Below, piece after piece: positions 1-7,692 of a stretch of 8,142 bases of DNA. Made by a program: the position numbers and the translations under genes. Position 1 is the stretch's first letter. The number at the start of each line of letters is the position of its first letter. This stretch comes from Xanthobacteraceae bacterium (lineage in GTDB: Bacteria > Pseudomonadota > Alphaproteobacteria > Rhizobiales > Xanthobacteraceae): contig JAUSIF010000204.1 of NCBI GenBank assembly GCA_030648135.1, forward strand, positions 1-8,142, given 5' to 3'. The notes under the pieces were generated by a model. That model was given only the letters and a program-made list of their open reading frames with translations. It was not told the origin of the DNA and made no database searches.

Positions 1-649
1 AGAAGCCCTCGCCCTTGTGGCCGATGAAGTGAACGCCGGCGGGAAGATCGGCGAAGCCGCGCTCGTTTGCTTGCGGCCGCGGCATTTGCCAGTGCGCGTC
101 ATAGGCCGGGAAGGTCGGGTTCTGCGCGAAGGCATGCAGGATATCGGTGAGGATCAGTTCCTGATGCTGCTGCTCGTGATGCAGTCCGATCTCGATCACC
201 GGAATGAGCTTTTCGAGCACGGGGGCCTGCGCGTTCTCGATCAGTTTCTCGACCGCGGCATCCACATGGGCGCGATAGCGGGCGACCTCGCCGGCGTCCG
301 GCCGCGTGATCAGCCCGCGCCGCGGCCGCGCATGGCGCGGGCCGGCGGCGACATAATAGGAGTTGAACAGGAAAGCGAAACGCTCATCGAAGACGCGGTA
401 GTCCGCGACATGCGCGACGAGCAGAAACTGCTCGAAGAACCAGGTCGTGTGCGCGCGGTGCCATTTGGTCGGACTGGCATCGGCCATGGATTGAATGACC
501 TGATCCTCGGGCGTGAGCGGCGCCGCGCGCCGCTCGCTCTCGCCGCGGACCGTACGGAAGGCATCGAGCCACTTCCGGCGCGGGTCGCCCGCCGCGGAGG
601 CGTCCAATCTCGGCTTGGCACGAAGAGCGTGGGATGCGGAACTCGGCAT
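1..649 (-). CDS. egtB: Ergothioneine biosynthesis protein EgtB, N-terminal half (partial, runs off left edge)
   Basis: EgtB is a non-haem iron enzyme that joins N-alpha-trimethylhistidine (hercynine) to a thiol donor (cysteine or gamma-glutamylcysteine) using O2, giving a sulfoxide precursor of ergothioneine in the cytoplasm. The 216 visible residues are read from the reverse strand. After a basic N-terminal tail comes a DinB-like helical domain (about residues 25-185). It carries the motif SPTKWHRAHTTWFFE (59-73) and the motif HHEQQHQEL (157-165). H64 or H67 together with the HxxxH pair H158/H162 should be the three iron-binding histidines. The next segment (AGVHFIGHKGEGF, to residue 216) begins the FGE-sulfatase-like domain; about half the usual length of roughly 420 residues is missing beyond base 1. 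The ATG at 649 follows a near-perfect Shine-Dalgarno sequence (GGGAGGTGAAG). The gene is divergent from metK. In many alphaproteobacteria egtD follows egtB, which would lie outside the window. Family assignment is strong; thiol-donor specificity cannot be read here. Confidence 0.93.
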   Translation of the reverse strand, partial: MPSSASHALRAKPRLDASAAGDPRRKWLDAFRTVRGESERRAAPLTPEDQVIQSMADASPTKWHRAHTTWFFEQFLLVAHVADYRVFDERFAFLFNSYYVAAGPRHARPRRGLITRPDAGEVARYRAHVDAAVEKLIENAQAPVLEKLIPVIEIGLHHEQQHQELILTDILHAFAQNPTFPAYDAHWQMPRPQANERGFADLPAGVHFIGHKGEGF

Positions 650-995
650 CTTCACCTCCCAGATTCGGACCGGAAGTCCGGGTTGTTCTTTTTGAAGTCC
701 AATTTGGTCGCGATTGTCATATTCGCGGGAATAAATGCAACCTCGTTTGCGCCCCTCCCCGCAAAGTGACCCGGCCGTGATCGAAGCTAGTTAACGAATG
801 GCCACACGTGTAGTTCCGAATTTGGAGTTATCTTGGGCAGCATGCAGCGCTCCAAGCCACCTGACTTGGAGCCAGGCCCGCCCCATGCTAATTGACCGGC
901 GGAATTCCAGGACGAACCCGATGCGGTCCGCCAAGGCGCAACTTTACCGCGCCGGCCGGGATCGCATTCGACCGATACGAGGGGAGAGCGCAGGC
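650..995. promoter_or_regulatory. Divergent egtB-metK intergenic region
   Basis: This 346-nt stretch separates the starts of egtB (minus) and metK (plus) and must hold both promoters. I could not fix convincing -35/-10 boxes. Candidates are TTGACC at 892-897 without a good -10, and TTATCT at 828-833 without a good -35. Visible structure includes a CGGAC/GTCCG hairpin at 666-680 in the egtB leader, TTTGCG/CGCAAA at 746-765, the palindrome ACACGTGT at 804-811, an 8-bp perfect inverted repeat at 849-872 and a GGCGC/GCGCC hairpin at 935-953. The metK side could be a structured leader of up to about 200 nt, but I do not recognise a known SAM riboswitch in it. Confidence 0.55.
849..872 (+). repeat. 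Perfect 8-bp inverted repeat in the metK leader
   Basis: GCTCCAAG (849-856) and CTTGGAGC (865-872) are exact reverse complements separated by an 8-nt loop. No U-run follows, so this is not an intrinsic terminator. It lies 124 nt upstream of the metK start and could be an operator or a stem of a structured 5' leader. The function is unknown. Confidence 0.5.
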
Positions 996-2216
<1,221 letters not shown>

Positions 2217-2238
2217 TTCTCGGCCGCAAGGATTTCGC

Positions 2239-2940
2239 ATGAGCATGAAACCGGTCGTCGTTCGCAAGATACCGCGCGTCGAGGCCGCGGTCGCGGCCAA
2301 GCTCGGGAAGCTCGGCACCGCCACCGTGCACGAGGCGATCGGCCGGCGCGGCCTGATGAAGCCCTATATGCGCCCGATCTGGCCCGGCGCTGCGATCGCG
2401 GGGCCGGCGGTCACCGTGCTCGCCCAACCCGGCGACAACTGGATGATCCATGTGGCGGTGGAGCAATCCCGGAAGGGCGACGTGATGGTGGTCGCCTGCA
2501 GCGCCGACAATACCGACGGCATGTTCGGCGACGTGCTCGCCACCACCTTCATGGCGCGCGGCATCGTCGGCCTCGTCATCGACGCCGGCTGCCGCGATAT
2601 CCGCAATCTCACCGAAATGAAATATCCGGTGTGGTCGAAGGCGATCTCGGCCAAGGGCACGATCAAGGCGACGCTCGGCTCGGTCAATATCCCGGTCGTA
2701 TGCGGAGGCGTCGCCGTCAATCCCGGCGATGTCGTCGTCGCCGACGACGACGGCGTCGTGGTAGTGCCCTATGCCGAGGCCAAGGCCGCGGTGGCGGCGG
2801 GCGAACAGCGCGAGACGATGGAGACCGAGAAGAAGAAACGGCTCGCCGCGGGCGAGCTCACGCTCGACATCGACAAGATGCGCGAGCCCTTGCAAAAACT
2901 CGGCCTCGCCTATGTGGACGATCTCAGCGAGCTGAAGTGA
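2239..2940 (+). CDS. RraA-fold class II pyruvate aldolase (4-carboxy-4-hydroxy-2-oxoadipate aldolase / oxaloacetate decarboxylase type)
   Basis: 233 residues, the usual length for this family. The sequence resembles LigK/GalC-type enzymes, which cleave 4-carboxy-4-hydroxy-2-oxoadipate to pyruvate and oxaloacetate in protocatechuate 4,5-cleavage and gallate degradation, and which also decarboxylate oxaloacetate. Key positions match the metal/pyruvate site described for the family: D98 in GDVLA, then R119-D120 in DAGCRDIRNLTE, spaced as D-x20-R-D, with E126 completing the R-D-x5-E signature. Other family blocks are PVWSKAISAKGTIK (130-143), PVVCGG (152-157) and NPGDVVVADDDGVVVVP (161-177). There is no signal peptide, so the enzyme is cytoplasmic. 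The ATG at 2239 follows AAGGA with a 7-nt gap; a second ATG two codons later is less well placed. No other aromatic-ring-cleavage genes are visible, so the true substrate is uncertain. The family is often misannotated as RraA (RNase E inhibitor) or demethylmenaquinone methyltransferase. The conserved catalytic residues argue for an active aldolase or decarboxylase. It probably shares a transcript with metK. Confidence 0.85.
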   Translation: MSMKPVVVRKIPRVEAAVAAKLGKLGTATVHEAIGRRGLMKPYMRPIWPGAAIAGPAVTVLAQPGDNWMIHVAVEQSRKGDVMVVACSADNTDGMFGDVLATTFMARGIVGLVIDAGCRDIRNLTEMKYPVWSKAISAKGTIKATLGSVNIPVVCGGVAVNPGDVVVADDDGVVVVPYAEAKAAVAAGEQRETMETEKKKRLAAGELTLDIDKMREPLQKLGLAYVDDLSELK

Positions 2941-2943
2941 ATT

Positions 2944-2973
2944 GTGTCGCGGGTAGCGGCACGACTTTCTTTC
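2944..2973 (+). terminator. Weak intrinsic terminator candidate after the aldolase gene
   Basis: Four bases after the aldolase stop codon, GTGTCGC (2944-2950) can pair with GCGGCAC (2956-2962) around a GGGTA loop, with one G-U pair. The stem is followed by a pyrimidine-rich GACTTTCTTTC tract. The stem is short and the U-run is interrupted, so this is only a plausible terminator for the metK-aldolase transcript. Confidence 0.35.
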
Positions 2974-2977
2974 TATG

Positions 2978-3100
2978 GTCATGGCCGGGCTCGCAGCCAA
3001 CTTTAGGCAGGCTGCGTAAACTTGCCTGCCCGGCCATCCACGTCTTTGGAACCCGATACGGCTGTAAATCGTGGATGCCCGGGTCAAGCCCGGGCATGAC
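2978..3100. repeat. 123-bp palindromic intergenic repeat with terminal inverted repeats
   Basis: The ends are a 13-bp inverted pair with one mismatch: GTCATGGCCGGGC (2978-2990) and GCCCGGGCATGAC (3088-3100). Nested pairs inside are ATGGCCGGGC/GCCCGGCCAT (2981-2990 with 3028-3037, exact 10 bp), CGCAGCC/GGCTGCG (2992-2998 with 3010-3016), GGCAGGC/GCCTGCC (3006-3012 with 3024-3030), CATCCACG/CGTGGATG (3035-3042 with 3070-3077) and GCCCGGG/CCCGGGC (3077-3083 with 3089-3095). Several of these compete, so alternative folds are possible. I recognise the half 'CGTGGATGCCCGGGTCAAGC' as a common dispersed repeat of Bradyrhizobium-type genomes. It lies between two convergent genes, where it could end or stabilise transcripts from both sides. 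No transposase is present, so it is REP/MITE-like. Confidence 0.8.
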
Positions 3101-3125
3101 GACATAATATTAGACGGTTGGAGGT

Positions 3126-5927
3126 TTATTCCGCCGCTTCGCGAACGGCGGCGGACGCCTTCTCCACCCGCGCCGCGCAGAATTTGAATTCCGGAATTTT
3201 GCCGAACGGATCGAGCGCCGGGTTGGTCAGGATATTGGCCGCCGCTTCCACGAAGGCGAACGGGATGAATACCACGCCATCGGGGATGGCGTCGTCCTGG
3301 CGCGAGGCCAGTTCGACTTCGCCGCGCCGCGTGGTGACGCGCAGCCTATCGCCCGGTTTGAGCCCCAGCTTCTCCAGCGTGCCACGCGATACGGAAGCAA
3401 CCGCGGACGGCTCGATCGCGTCGAGCACGCTGGCGCGGCGCGTCATGGCGCCGGTGTGCCAATGCTCGAGCTGGCGGCCGGTGGTGAGGATGAACGGGTA
3501 ATCGTGATCCGGCACCTCGGCGGGCGGCGTGAGCTTCGCCGCCACCAGTCTGCCGAAGCCGCCCGGGCGCGGGAAGCCCTGGTCGAACACCACGTCGCGG
3601 CCCGGCTTGTCGGGCGCGTCCGACGGATAGGTGACGTGATCCTCGCGCGCGACGCGCTCCCATGAGATGTTGTCGAGCGCCGGCATCAGGTTCGCCATCT
3701 CGGTGTAGACCTCGCTGACGTGCTTGTAGTTCCACTTTTCGCCCATGCGCTGGGCGAGATCCTGGATGATCCACAGATCCTGCCGGGCCTCGCCCGGCAG
3801 CGGCAGCGCCTTGCGGCCCATCTGCACCTGGCGATTGGTGTTGGTCACGGTGCCGTCCTTCTCCGGCCAGGCCGAAGCCGGCAGGATCACATCGGCATAG
3901 GAGCAGGTCTCGGTCAGGAAGATGTCCTGCACCACCAGATGTTCGAGATGGGCGAGCGCGCCGCGCGCATGGTTGAGATCGGGGTCCGACATCGCCGGAT
4001 TTTCGCCCATGATGTACATGCCCTTGATCTCGTCGGCATGCACCGCGTCCATGATCTCGACCACGGTCTTGCCGCGCTTGGGATCGAGTTTCTTGCCCCA
4101 GGCCTTTTCGTATTTGGCGATCATCTCCGGACTCTCCACCGACTTGTAGTCGGGGAAGAACATCGGAATGAGGCCGGCGTCGGACGCGCCCTGCACGTTG
4201 TTCTGCCCGCGCAGCGGATGCAGCCCGGTGCCGGGCCGGCCGATCTGGCCGCAGATCAGCGCGAGCGCGATCAGGCAGCGCGCATTGTCGGTGCCGTGAG
4301 TGTGCTGGGACACGCCCATGCCCCAGAAGATGATGGCGCTTTCGGCGCGCGCGAAGGTACGCGCGACGTTGCGCAGCACGTCGGCCTCGATGCCGCAGAT
4401 CGGCGCCCTCTCCTCCGGCGTGAACGGCTTCACGCTCTCGGCCAGCTTGTCGAAGTCCTCGGTGTAGGTCTGAACGTATTGCTGATCGTAAAGCTTCTCG
4501 CCAATGATGACGTTGAGCATGCCGTTGAGCATCGCGACGTCGGTGCCGTTCTTGAACTGCATCATCTGCCAGGCATGCCGCTTGAGCGCCTGGCCGCGCG
4601 GGTCCATGACGATCAGCTTGGCGCCGCGCTTAGCCGCCTGCTTGAAGAAAGTCGCCGCGACGGGGTGGTTTTCCGTCGGATTGGCACCGATCACCACGAT
4701 CACGTCGGAATTCTTGCATTCGGTGAAAATGGCGGTGACGGCGGCCGAGCCGATGCCTTCGATCAGGGCGGCGACCGAGGAGGCGTGGCACAGCCGGGTG
4801 CAGTGGTCGACGTTGTTGCTGCCGAAGCCGGTGCGCACCAGCTTCTGGAACAGATAGGCCTCTTCGTTCGAGCCCTTGGCCGAGCCGAAGCCGGCGAGCG
4901 CGCGCGGGCCGTCACGGTCGCGAATCTTCACAAGGCCCGAGGCAGCGCGATCGAGCGCCTCCTCCCAGGTCGCCTTGCGGAAATGCGTCCACGGATTGGA
5001 CGGATCGACCAGATCGTCCGCATGCTTGGCGACGCCATTCTTGCGGATCATCGGCTGGGTCAGGCGCTGCGGGTTGCTGACGTAGTCGAAACCGAAGCGC
5101 CCTTTCACGCACAGCCGGTTCTCGTTGGCGGGGCCATCGCGGCCGGTGACATACAAGAGCTTGTCGTTCTTGATGTGATAGGTGAGCTGGCAGCCGACGC
5201 CGCAATAGGGGCAGACGGAATCGACGGTGCGGTCGGCGAAGCCGGTGCGCACGTTCTTTTCATTGACCACGGTCGCCGGCATCAGCGCGCCGGTGGGGCA
5301 GGCCTGCACGCATTCGCCGCAGGCGACGCAGGTCGACTCGCCCATGGGATCGTCGAAGTCGAATACGATCTTCTCGTGGATGCCGCGGCCGGCCATGCCG
5401 ATCACGTCGTTCACCTGCACTTCGCGGCAGGCCCGCACACAGAGATTGCAGTGGATGCAGGCGTCGAGATTGACCGCCATGGCCGGGTGGCTGCGGTCGG
5501 GCTTGGGCGTCGAGCGCTCGGGGAAGCGGGAGAGCGCGATCCCCATGCGGTCGGCCCAGGCCCAGAACTTGGATTGCGGATCGTGCGCCTCAGTCTTGCG
5601 GTCGGGCTGATCGGCGAGCAGGAGCTCGAACACCATCTTGCGCGAGGCTTTGGCGCGCTCCGAGGCGGTCTTCACTTTCATGCCGGGCGCGGGCTTGCGA
5701 ATGCAGCTCGCGGCGAGCACGCGCTCGCCCTCGACCTCGACCATGCAGGCGCGGCAATTGCCGTCCGGGCGATAGCCGGGCTCGGGCGAATAGCACAGAT
5801 GCGGGATCTCGGTGCCGAGACGGGTCGCGACCTGCCAGATGGTCTCGCCGTCACGCGCCTCGACTTCCTTTCCGTCGAGGGTGAACTTGATCGTACTCGC
5901 CGATCCGTTGGTCTTGGCCTTGGCCAT
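3126..5927 (-). CDS. fdh1A: NAD-dependent formate dehydrogenase, alpha (catalytic bis-MGD Mo/W) subunit
   Basis: Catalytic subunit (FdsA/FdhF class) that oxidises formate to CO2 and passes electrons through iron-sulfur clusters to the beta subunit. 933 residues from the ATG at 5927. Domains in order: a [2Fe-2S] ferredoxin fold with C45, C58, C61, C75; a two-cluster ferredoxin region with C157-C160-C163-C167 and C200-C203-C206-C210; the molybdopterin oxidoreductase core with its own [4Fe-4S] ligands C239, C242, C246, C273; and the C-terminal dinucleotide-binding domain (about 810-918). The metal-ligand and catalytic pair is C380-H381 in CTRLCHASS, so the metal ligand is cysteine, not selenocysteine. 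R573 in LRGQNNVQG lies 193 residues later, the same spacing as U140-R333 in E. coli FdhF. The start is chosen because AAAGG sits 7 nt upstream; an in-frame GTG at 5933 would abut that site. It lies 41 nt after the beta subunit gene. No twin-arginine or other signal peptide is seen, so the enzyme is cytoplasmic. Mo versus W cannot be read from sequence. Confidence 0.95.
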   Translation of the reverse strand: MAKAKTNGSASTIKFTLDGKEVEARDGETIWQVATRLGTEIPHLCYSPEPGYRPDGNCRACMVEVEGERVLAASCIRKPAPGMKVKTASERAKASRKMVFELLLADQPDRKTEAHDPQSKFWAWADRMGIALSRFPERSTPKPDRSHPAMAVNLDACIHCNLCVRACREVQVNDVIGMAGRGIHEKIVFDFDDPMGESTCVACGECVQACPTGALMPATVVNEKNVRTGFADRTVDSVCPYCGVGCQLTYHIKNDKLLYVTGRDGPANENRLCVKGRFGFDYVSNPQRLTQPMIRKNGVAKHADDLVDPSNPWTHFRKATWEEALDRAASGLVKIRDRDGPRALAGFGSAKGSNEEAYLFQKLVRTGFGSNNVDHCTRLCHASSVAALIEGIGSAAVTAIFTECKNSDVIVVIGANPTENHPVAATFFKQAAKRGAKLIVMDPRGQALKRHAWQMMQFKNGTDVAMLNGMLNVIIGEKLYDQQYVQTYTEDFDKLAESVKPFTPEERAPICGIEADVLRNVARTFARAESAIIFWGMGVSQHTHGTDNARCLIALALICGQIGRPGTGLHPLRGQNNVQGASDAGLIPMFFPDYKSVESPEMIAKYEKAWGKKLDPKRGKTVVEIMDAVHADEIKGMYIMGENPAMSDPDLNHARGALAHLEHLVVQDIFLTETCSYADVILPASAWPEKDGTVTNTNRQVQMGRKALPLPGEARQDLWIIQDLAQRMGEKWNYKHVSEVYTEMANLMPALDNISWERVAREDHVTYPSDAPDKPGRDVVFDQGFPRPGGFGRLVAAKLTPPAEVPDHDYPFILTTGRQLEHWHTGAMTRRASVLDAIEPSAVASVSRGTLEKLGLKPGDRLRVTTRRGEVELASRQDDAIPDGVVFIPFAFVEAAANILTNPALDPFGKIPEFKFCAARVEKASAAVREAAE

Positions 5928-5968
5928 CGTCACACCTTTGAATCCTTATTCTTATAACACAATCCGGC

Positions 5969-7669
5969 TCACCATTTGCCCAGCGGCTTCGTCAGATCGT
6001 CACGGAAATATTTAAAAACGCACTGGAGCGGATTGGGCGCCGCCTGGCCGAGGCCGCAGATCGAGGCATCGCGCATGGCCTGGGAAAGCTCGTCCAGGAG
6101 CTTCTGGTCCCAGGGGCCCTTCGCCATCAGTTTCACCGCCTTCTCGGTGCCGACGCGGCAGGGCGTGCACTGGCCGCAGGATTCGTCCTCGAAGAAGCGC
6201 ATGAGGTTCAAGGCCACCGCCTTCATGTCGTCCTTGTCGGACAGGATGACTACGGCGTGAGAGCCGACGAAACAGCCATGCGGCTCGAGCGTGCCGAAAT
6301 CGAGCGGCAGATCCGCCATGGATTCAGGCAGAATCCCGCCCGACGCGCCGCCCGGAAGATAAGCCTTGAATTTGTGGCCCGCGGTCATGCCGCCGCAAAA
6401 TTCATCGATCAATTCGCGCGCGGTGACGCCGGCGGGGGCGAGCTTCACGCCCGGCTCCTTGACGCGGCCGGAGACCGAAAAGCTGCGGAATCCCTTGCGC
6501 TCGCGCCGGCCGTGCGAGGTGAACCAGGCGGCACCCTTCTCGACAATGTCGCGCACCCAGAACAGCGTCTCGACGTTCTGCTCCAACGTCGGGCGGCCGA
6601 ACAGCCCCACTTGCGCGACATAGGGCGGGCGATGGCGCGGCAGGCCGCGCTTGCCCTCGATCGATTCGATCATCGCCGATTCTTCGCCGCAGATATAAGC
6701 CCCGGCGCCGCGGCGGAGATGAATTTTGGTATTTTTCGCGAGACCGGCCTTTTCCAGTTTGGCGATTTCGTCGCTAAGCATTAGCCGCACTTCGGGATAT
6801 TCGTCGCGAATATAAATGTAGATTTCCGGCGCTTCCACCACCCAGGCCGAAATCAACATGCCTTCGAGAAAGCGGTGCGGATCGAGCTCCAGATAATAAC
6901 GATCCTTGAAAGTACCGGGCTCGCCCTCGTCGGCATTGACCGCCACCAGGCGCGGCGCGGGCTCGGCGCGCACCAGCGACCATTTGCGCCCGGTCGGGAA
7001 TCCAGCGCCGCCCAAGCCGCGCAGCCCGGCGTCGCTCACGATCGCGATGATCTCGTCGCGCGTGCGTTTGCCTTCGAGGCAATCCTTCAAGAGCTTGTAG
7101 CCGCCGTCCTTTTGATAAGCGGCAAAATCCTTGGCCGTCTTGTAGGCGTGCGGATGCGCATGCTTTTTCACCGCCGCCGCCAGCGTGTCGGCGGCGGCGC
7201 GATGCACTTGCAGATGGCCGACGGCGCAAACCGGCGCTCGGTCGCAGGCGCCCATGCAGGGCGCGCGCAGTACGCGCACGTCCTTGCCCAACTTTTTCGG
7301 AAGTTCGGCGAGCAGTTTTTCCGCGCCCACCATGGCGCAAGAGAGCGAATCGCACACCCGCACGGTAATCGCGGGCGGGGCCTTCGCCCCTTCCTTCACC
7401 ACGTCGAAATGAGCGTAGAAGGTCGCGACCTCATAGACCTCGGTGAGCGCGAGCTTCATCTCCTGCGCGAGCGCGGCGAGATGGACGGCGCTGAGATGCC
7501 CGTATTTGTCCTGGATCAGATGCAGATGCTCGATTAGGAGATCGCGCCGGCGCTCCCGTTCGCCCAAGAGCGCGCGCATCTCGTCGAGCGCCTTGGGATC
7601 GACCTGGCGGCCCTTCGGCGTCTTCGGCGGGCGACGTCGCCCGCTTGCTGGTTTATCTATGGCGTTAAT
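5969..7669 (-). CDS. fdh1B: NAD-dependent formate dehydrogenase, beta subunit: fused NuoE-like and NuoF-like modules, putative ATT start
   Basis: Diaphorase subunit that takes electrons from the alpha subunit and reduces NAD+. Numbered from the proposed ATT at 7669, it has 566 residues. The NuoE/FdsG-like half (about 35-175) has thioredoxin-like [2Fe-2S] ligands C106, C111, C138, C142. The NuoF/FdsB-like half (about 190-560) has the FMN site GLRGLGGAGFPTGRKW (215-230), the NAD-binding loop GAGAYICGEES (321-331) and [4Fe-4S] ligands C498-C501-C504 and C538. The single-chain fusion matches Methylobacterium FDH1 beta rather than the separate FdsG and FdsB chains of Rhodobacter or Cupriavidus. 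The first ATG (7579) would give 536 residues, but the frame upstream still encodes PKGRQVDPKALDEM, which resembles the Methylobacterium N-terminus as I remember it. The frame has no ATG, GTG or TTG between the stop at 7747 and 7579. ATT at 7669 sits 7 nt after AAGGAG. Function is secure; the exact start is not. Confidence 0.93.
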   Translation of the reverse strand: MNAIDKPASGRRRPPKTPKGRQVDPKALDEMRALLGERERRRDLLIEHLHLIQDKYGHLSAVHLAALAQEMKLALTEVYEVATFYAHFDVVKEGAKAPPAITVRVCDSLSCAMVGAEKLLAELPKKLGKDVRVLRAPCMGACDRAPVCAVGHLQVHRAAADTLAAAVKKHAHPHAYKTAKDFAAYQKDGGYKLLKDCLEGKRTRDEIIAIVSDAGLRGLGGAGFPTGRKWSLVRAEPAPRLVAVNADEGEPGTFKDRYYLELDPHRFLEGMLISAWVVEAPEIYIYIRDEYPEVRLMLSDEIAKLEKAGLAKNTKIHLRRGAGAYICGEESAMIESIEGKRGLPRHRPPYVAQVGLFGRPTLEQNVETLFWVRDIVEKGAAWFTSHGRRERKGFRSFSVSGRVKEPGVKLAPAGVTARELIDEFCGGMTAGHKFKAYLPGGASGGILPESMADLPLDFGTLEPHGCFVGSHAVVILSDKDDMKAVALNLMRFFEDESCGQCTPCRVGTEKAVKLMAKGPWDQKLLDELSQAMRDASICGLGQAAPNPLQCVFKYFRDDLTKPLGKW

Positions 7670-7682
7670 CGCGCCACTCCTT
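7667..7682 (-). promoter_or_regulatory. Strong Shine-Dalgarno site preceding an ATT codon (probable start of the beta subunit gene)
   Basis: On the minus strand AAGGAG (7682-7677) is followed by the 7-nt spacer TGGCGCG and then ATT (7669-7667), in frame with the formate dehydrogenase beta gene. Spacing and strength are ideal for initiation. The only other near-start in frame is ATA at 7660-7658, which is too far from the site. The ATG at 7579 lies almost 100 nt downstream of this site. A GTG at 7677-7675 overlaps the site and is out of frame. Confidence 0.6.
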
Positions 7683-7692
7683 GTTTCTCTTC

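Noticed and set aside
17..769. 250-codon plus-strand open frame at the left edge
   Set aside because: It lies antisense to egtB, whose iron-site motifs are clear on the minus strand. No recognisable product.
798..995. N-terminal extension of MetK from an upstream ATG
   Set aside because: The 66 extra codons resemble no MetK, have no ribosome site and include the inverted repeats. The ATG at 996 matches the family N-terminus.
770..995. SAM-II or SAM/SAH riboswitch before metK
   Set aside because: The conserved core elements I know for these classes (for example the GCTAAA end of SAM-II) are not found in the right arrangement.
5928..5933. GTG start two codons upstream for the alpha subunit
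   Set aside because: It would lie 1 nt from the AAAGG ribosome site. The ATG at 5927 has normal spacing.
3720..5957. 745-codon open frame on the plus strand over the formate dehydrogenase alpha gene
   Set aside because: It is opposite a protein with all its cofactor ligands intact. The composition is His/Ala/Gly/Asp-rich and it looks like a codon-bias artefact.
6875..7537. 220-codon plus-strand open frame
   Set aside because: It is a shadow of the formate dehydrogenase beta gene on the opposite strand.
3126..7669. NuoEFG of respiratory complex I
   Set aside because: The large subunit has the formate dehydrogenase catalytic C-H pair and the LRGQNNVQG arginine motif, and the E and F modules are fused. 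No other nuo genes are present.
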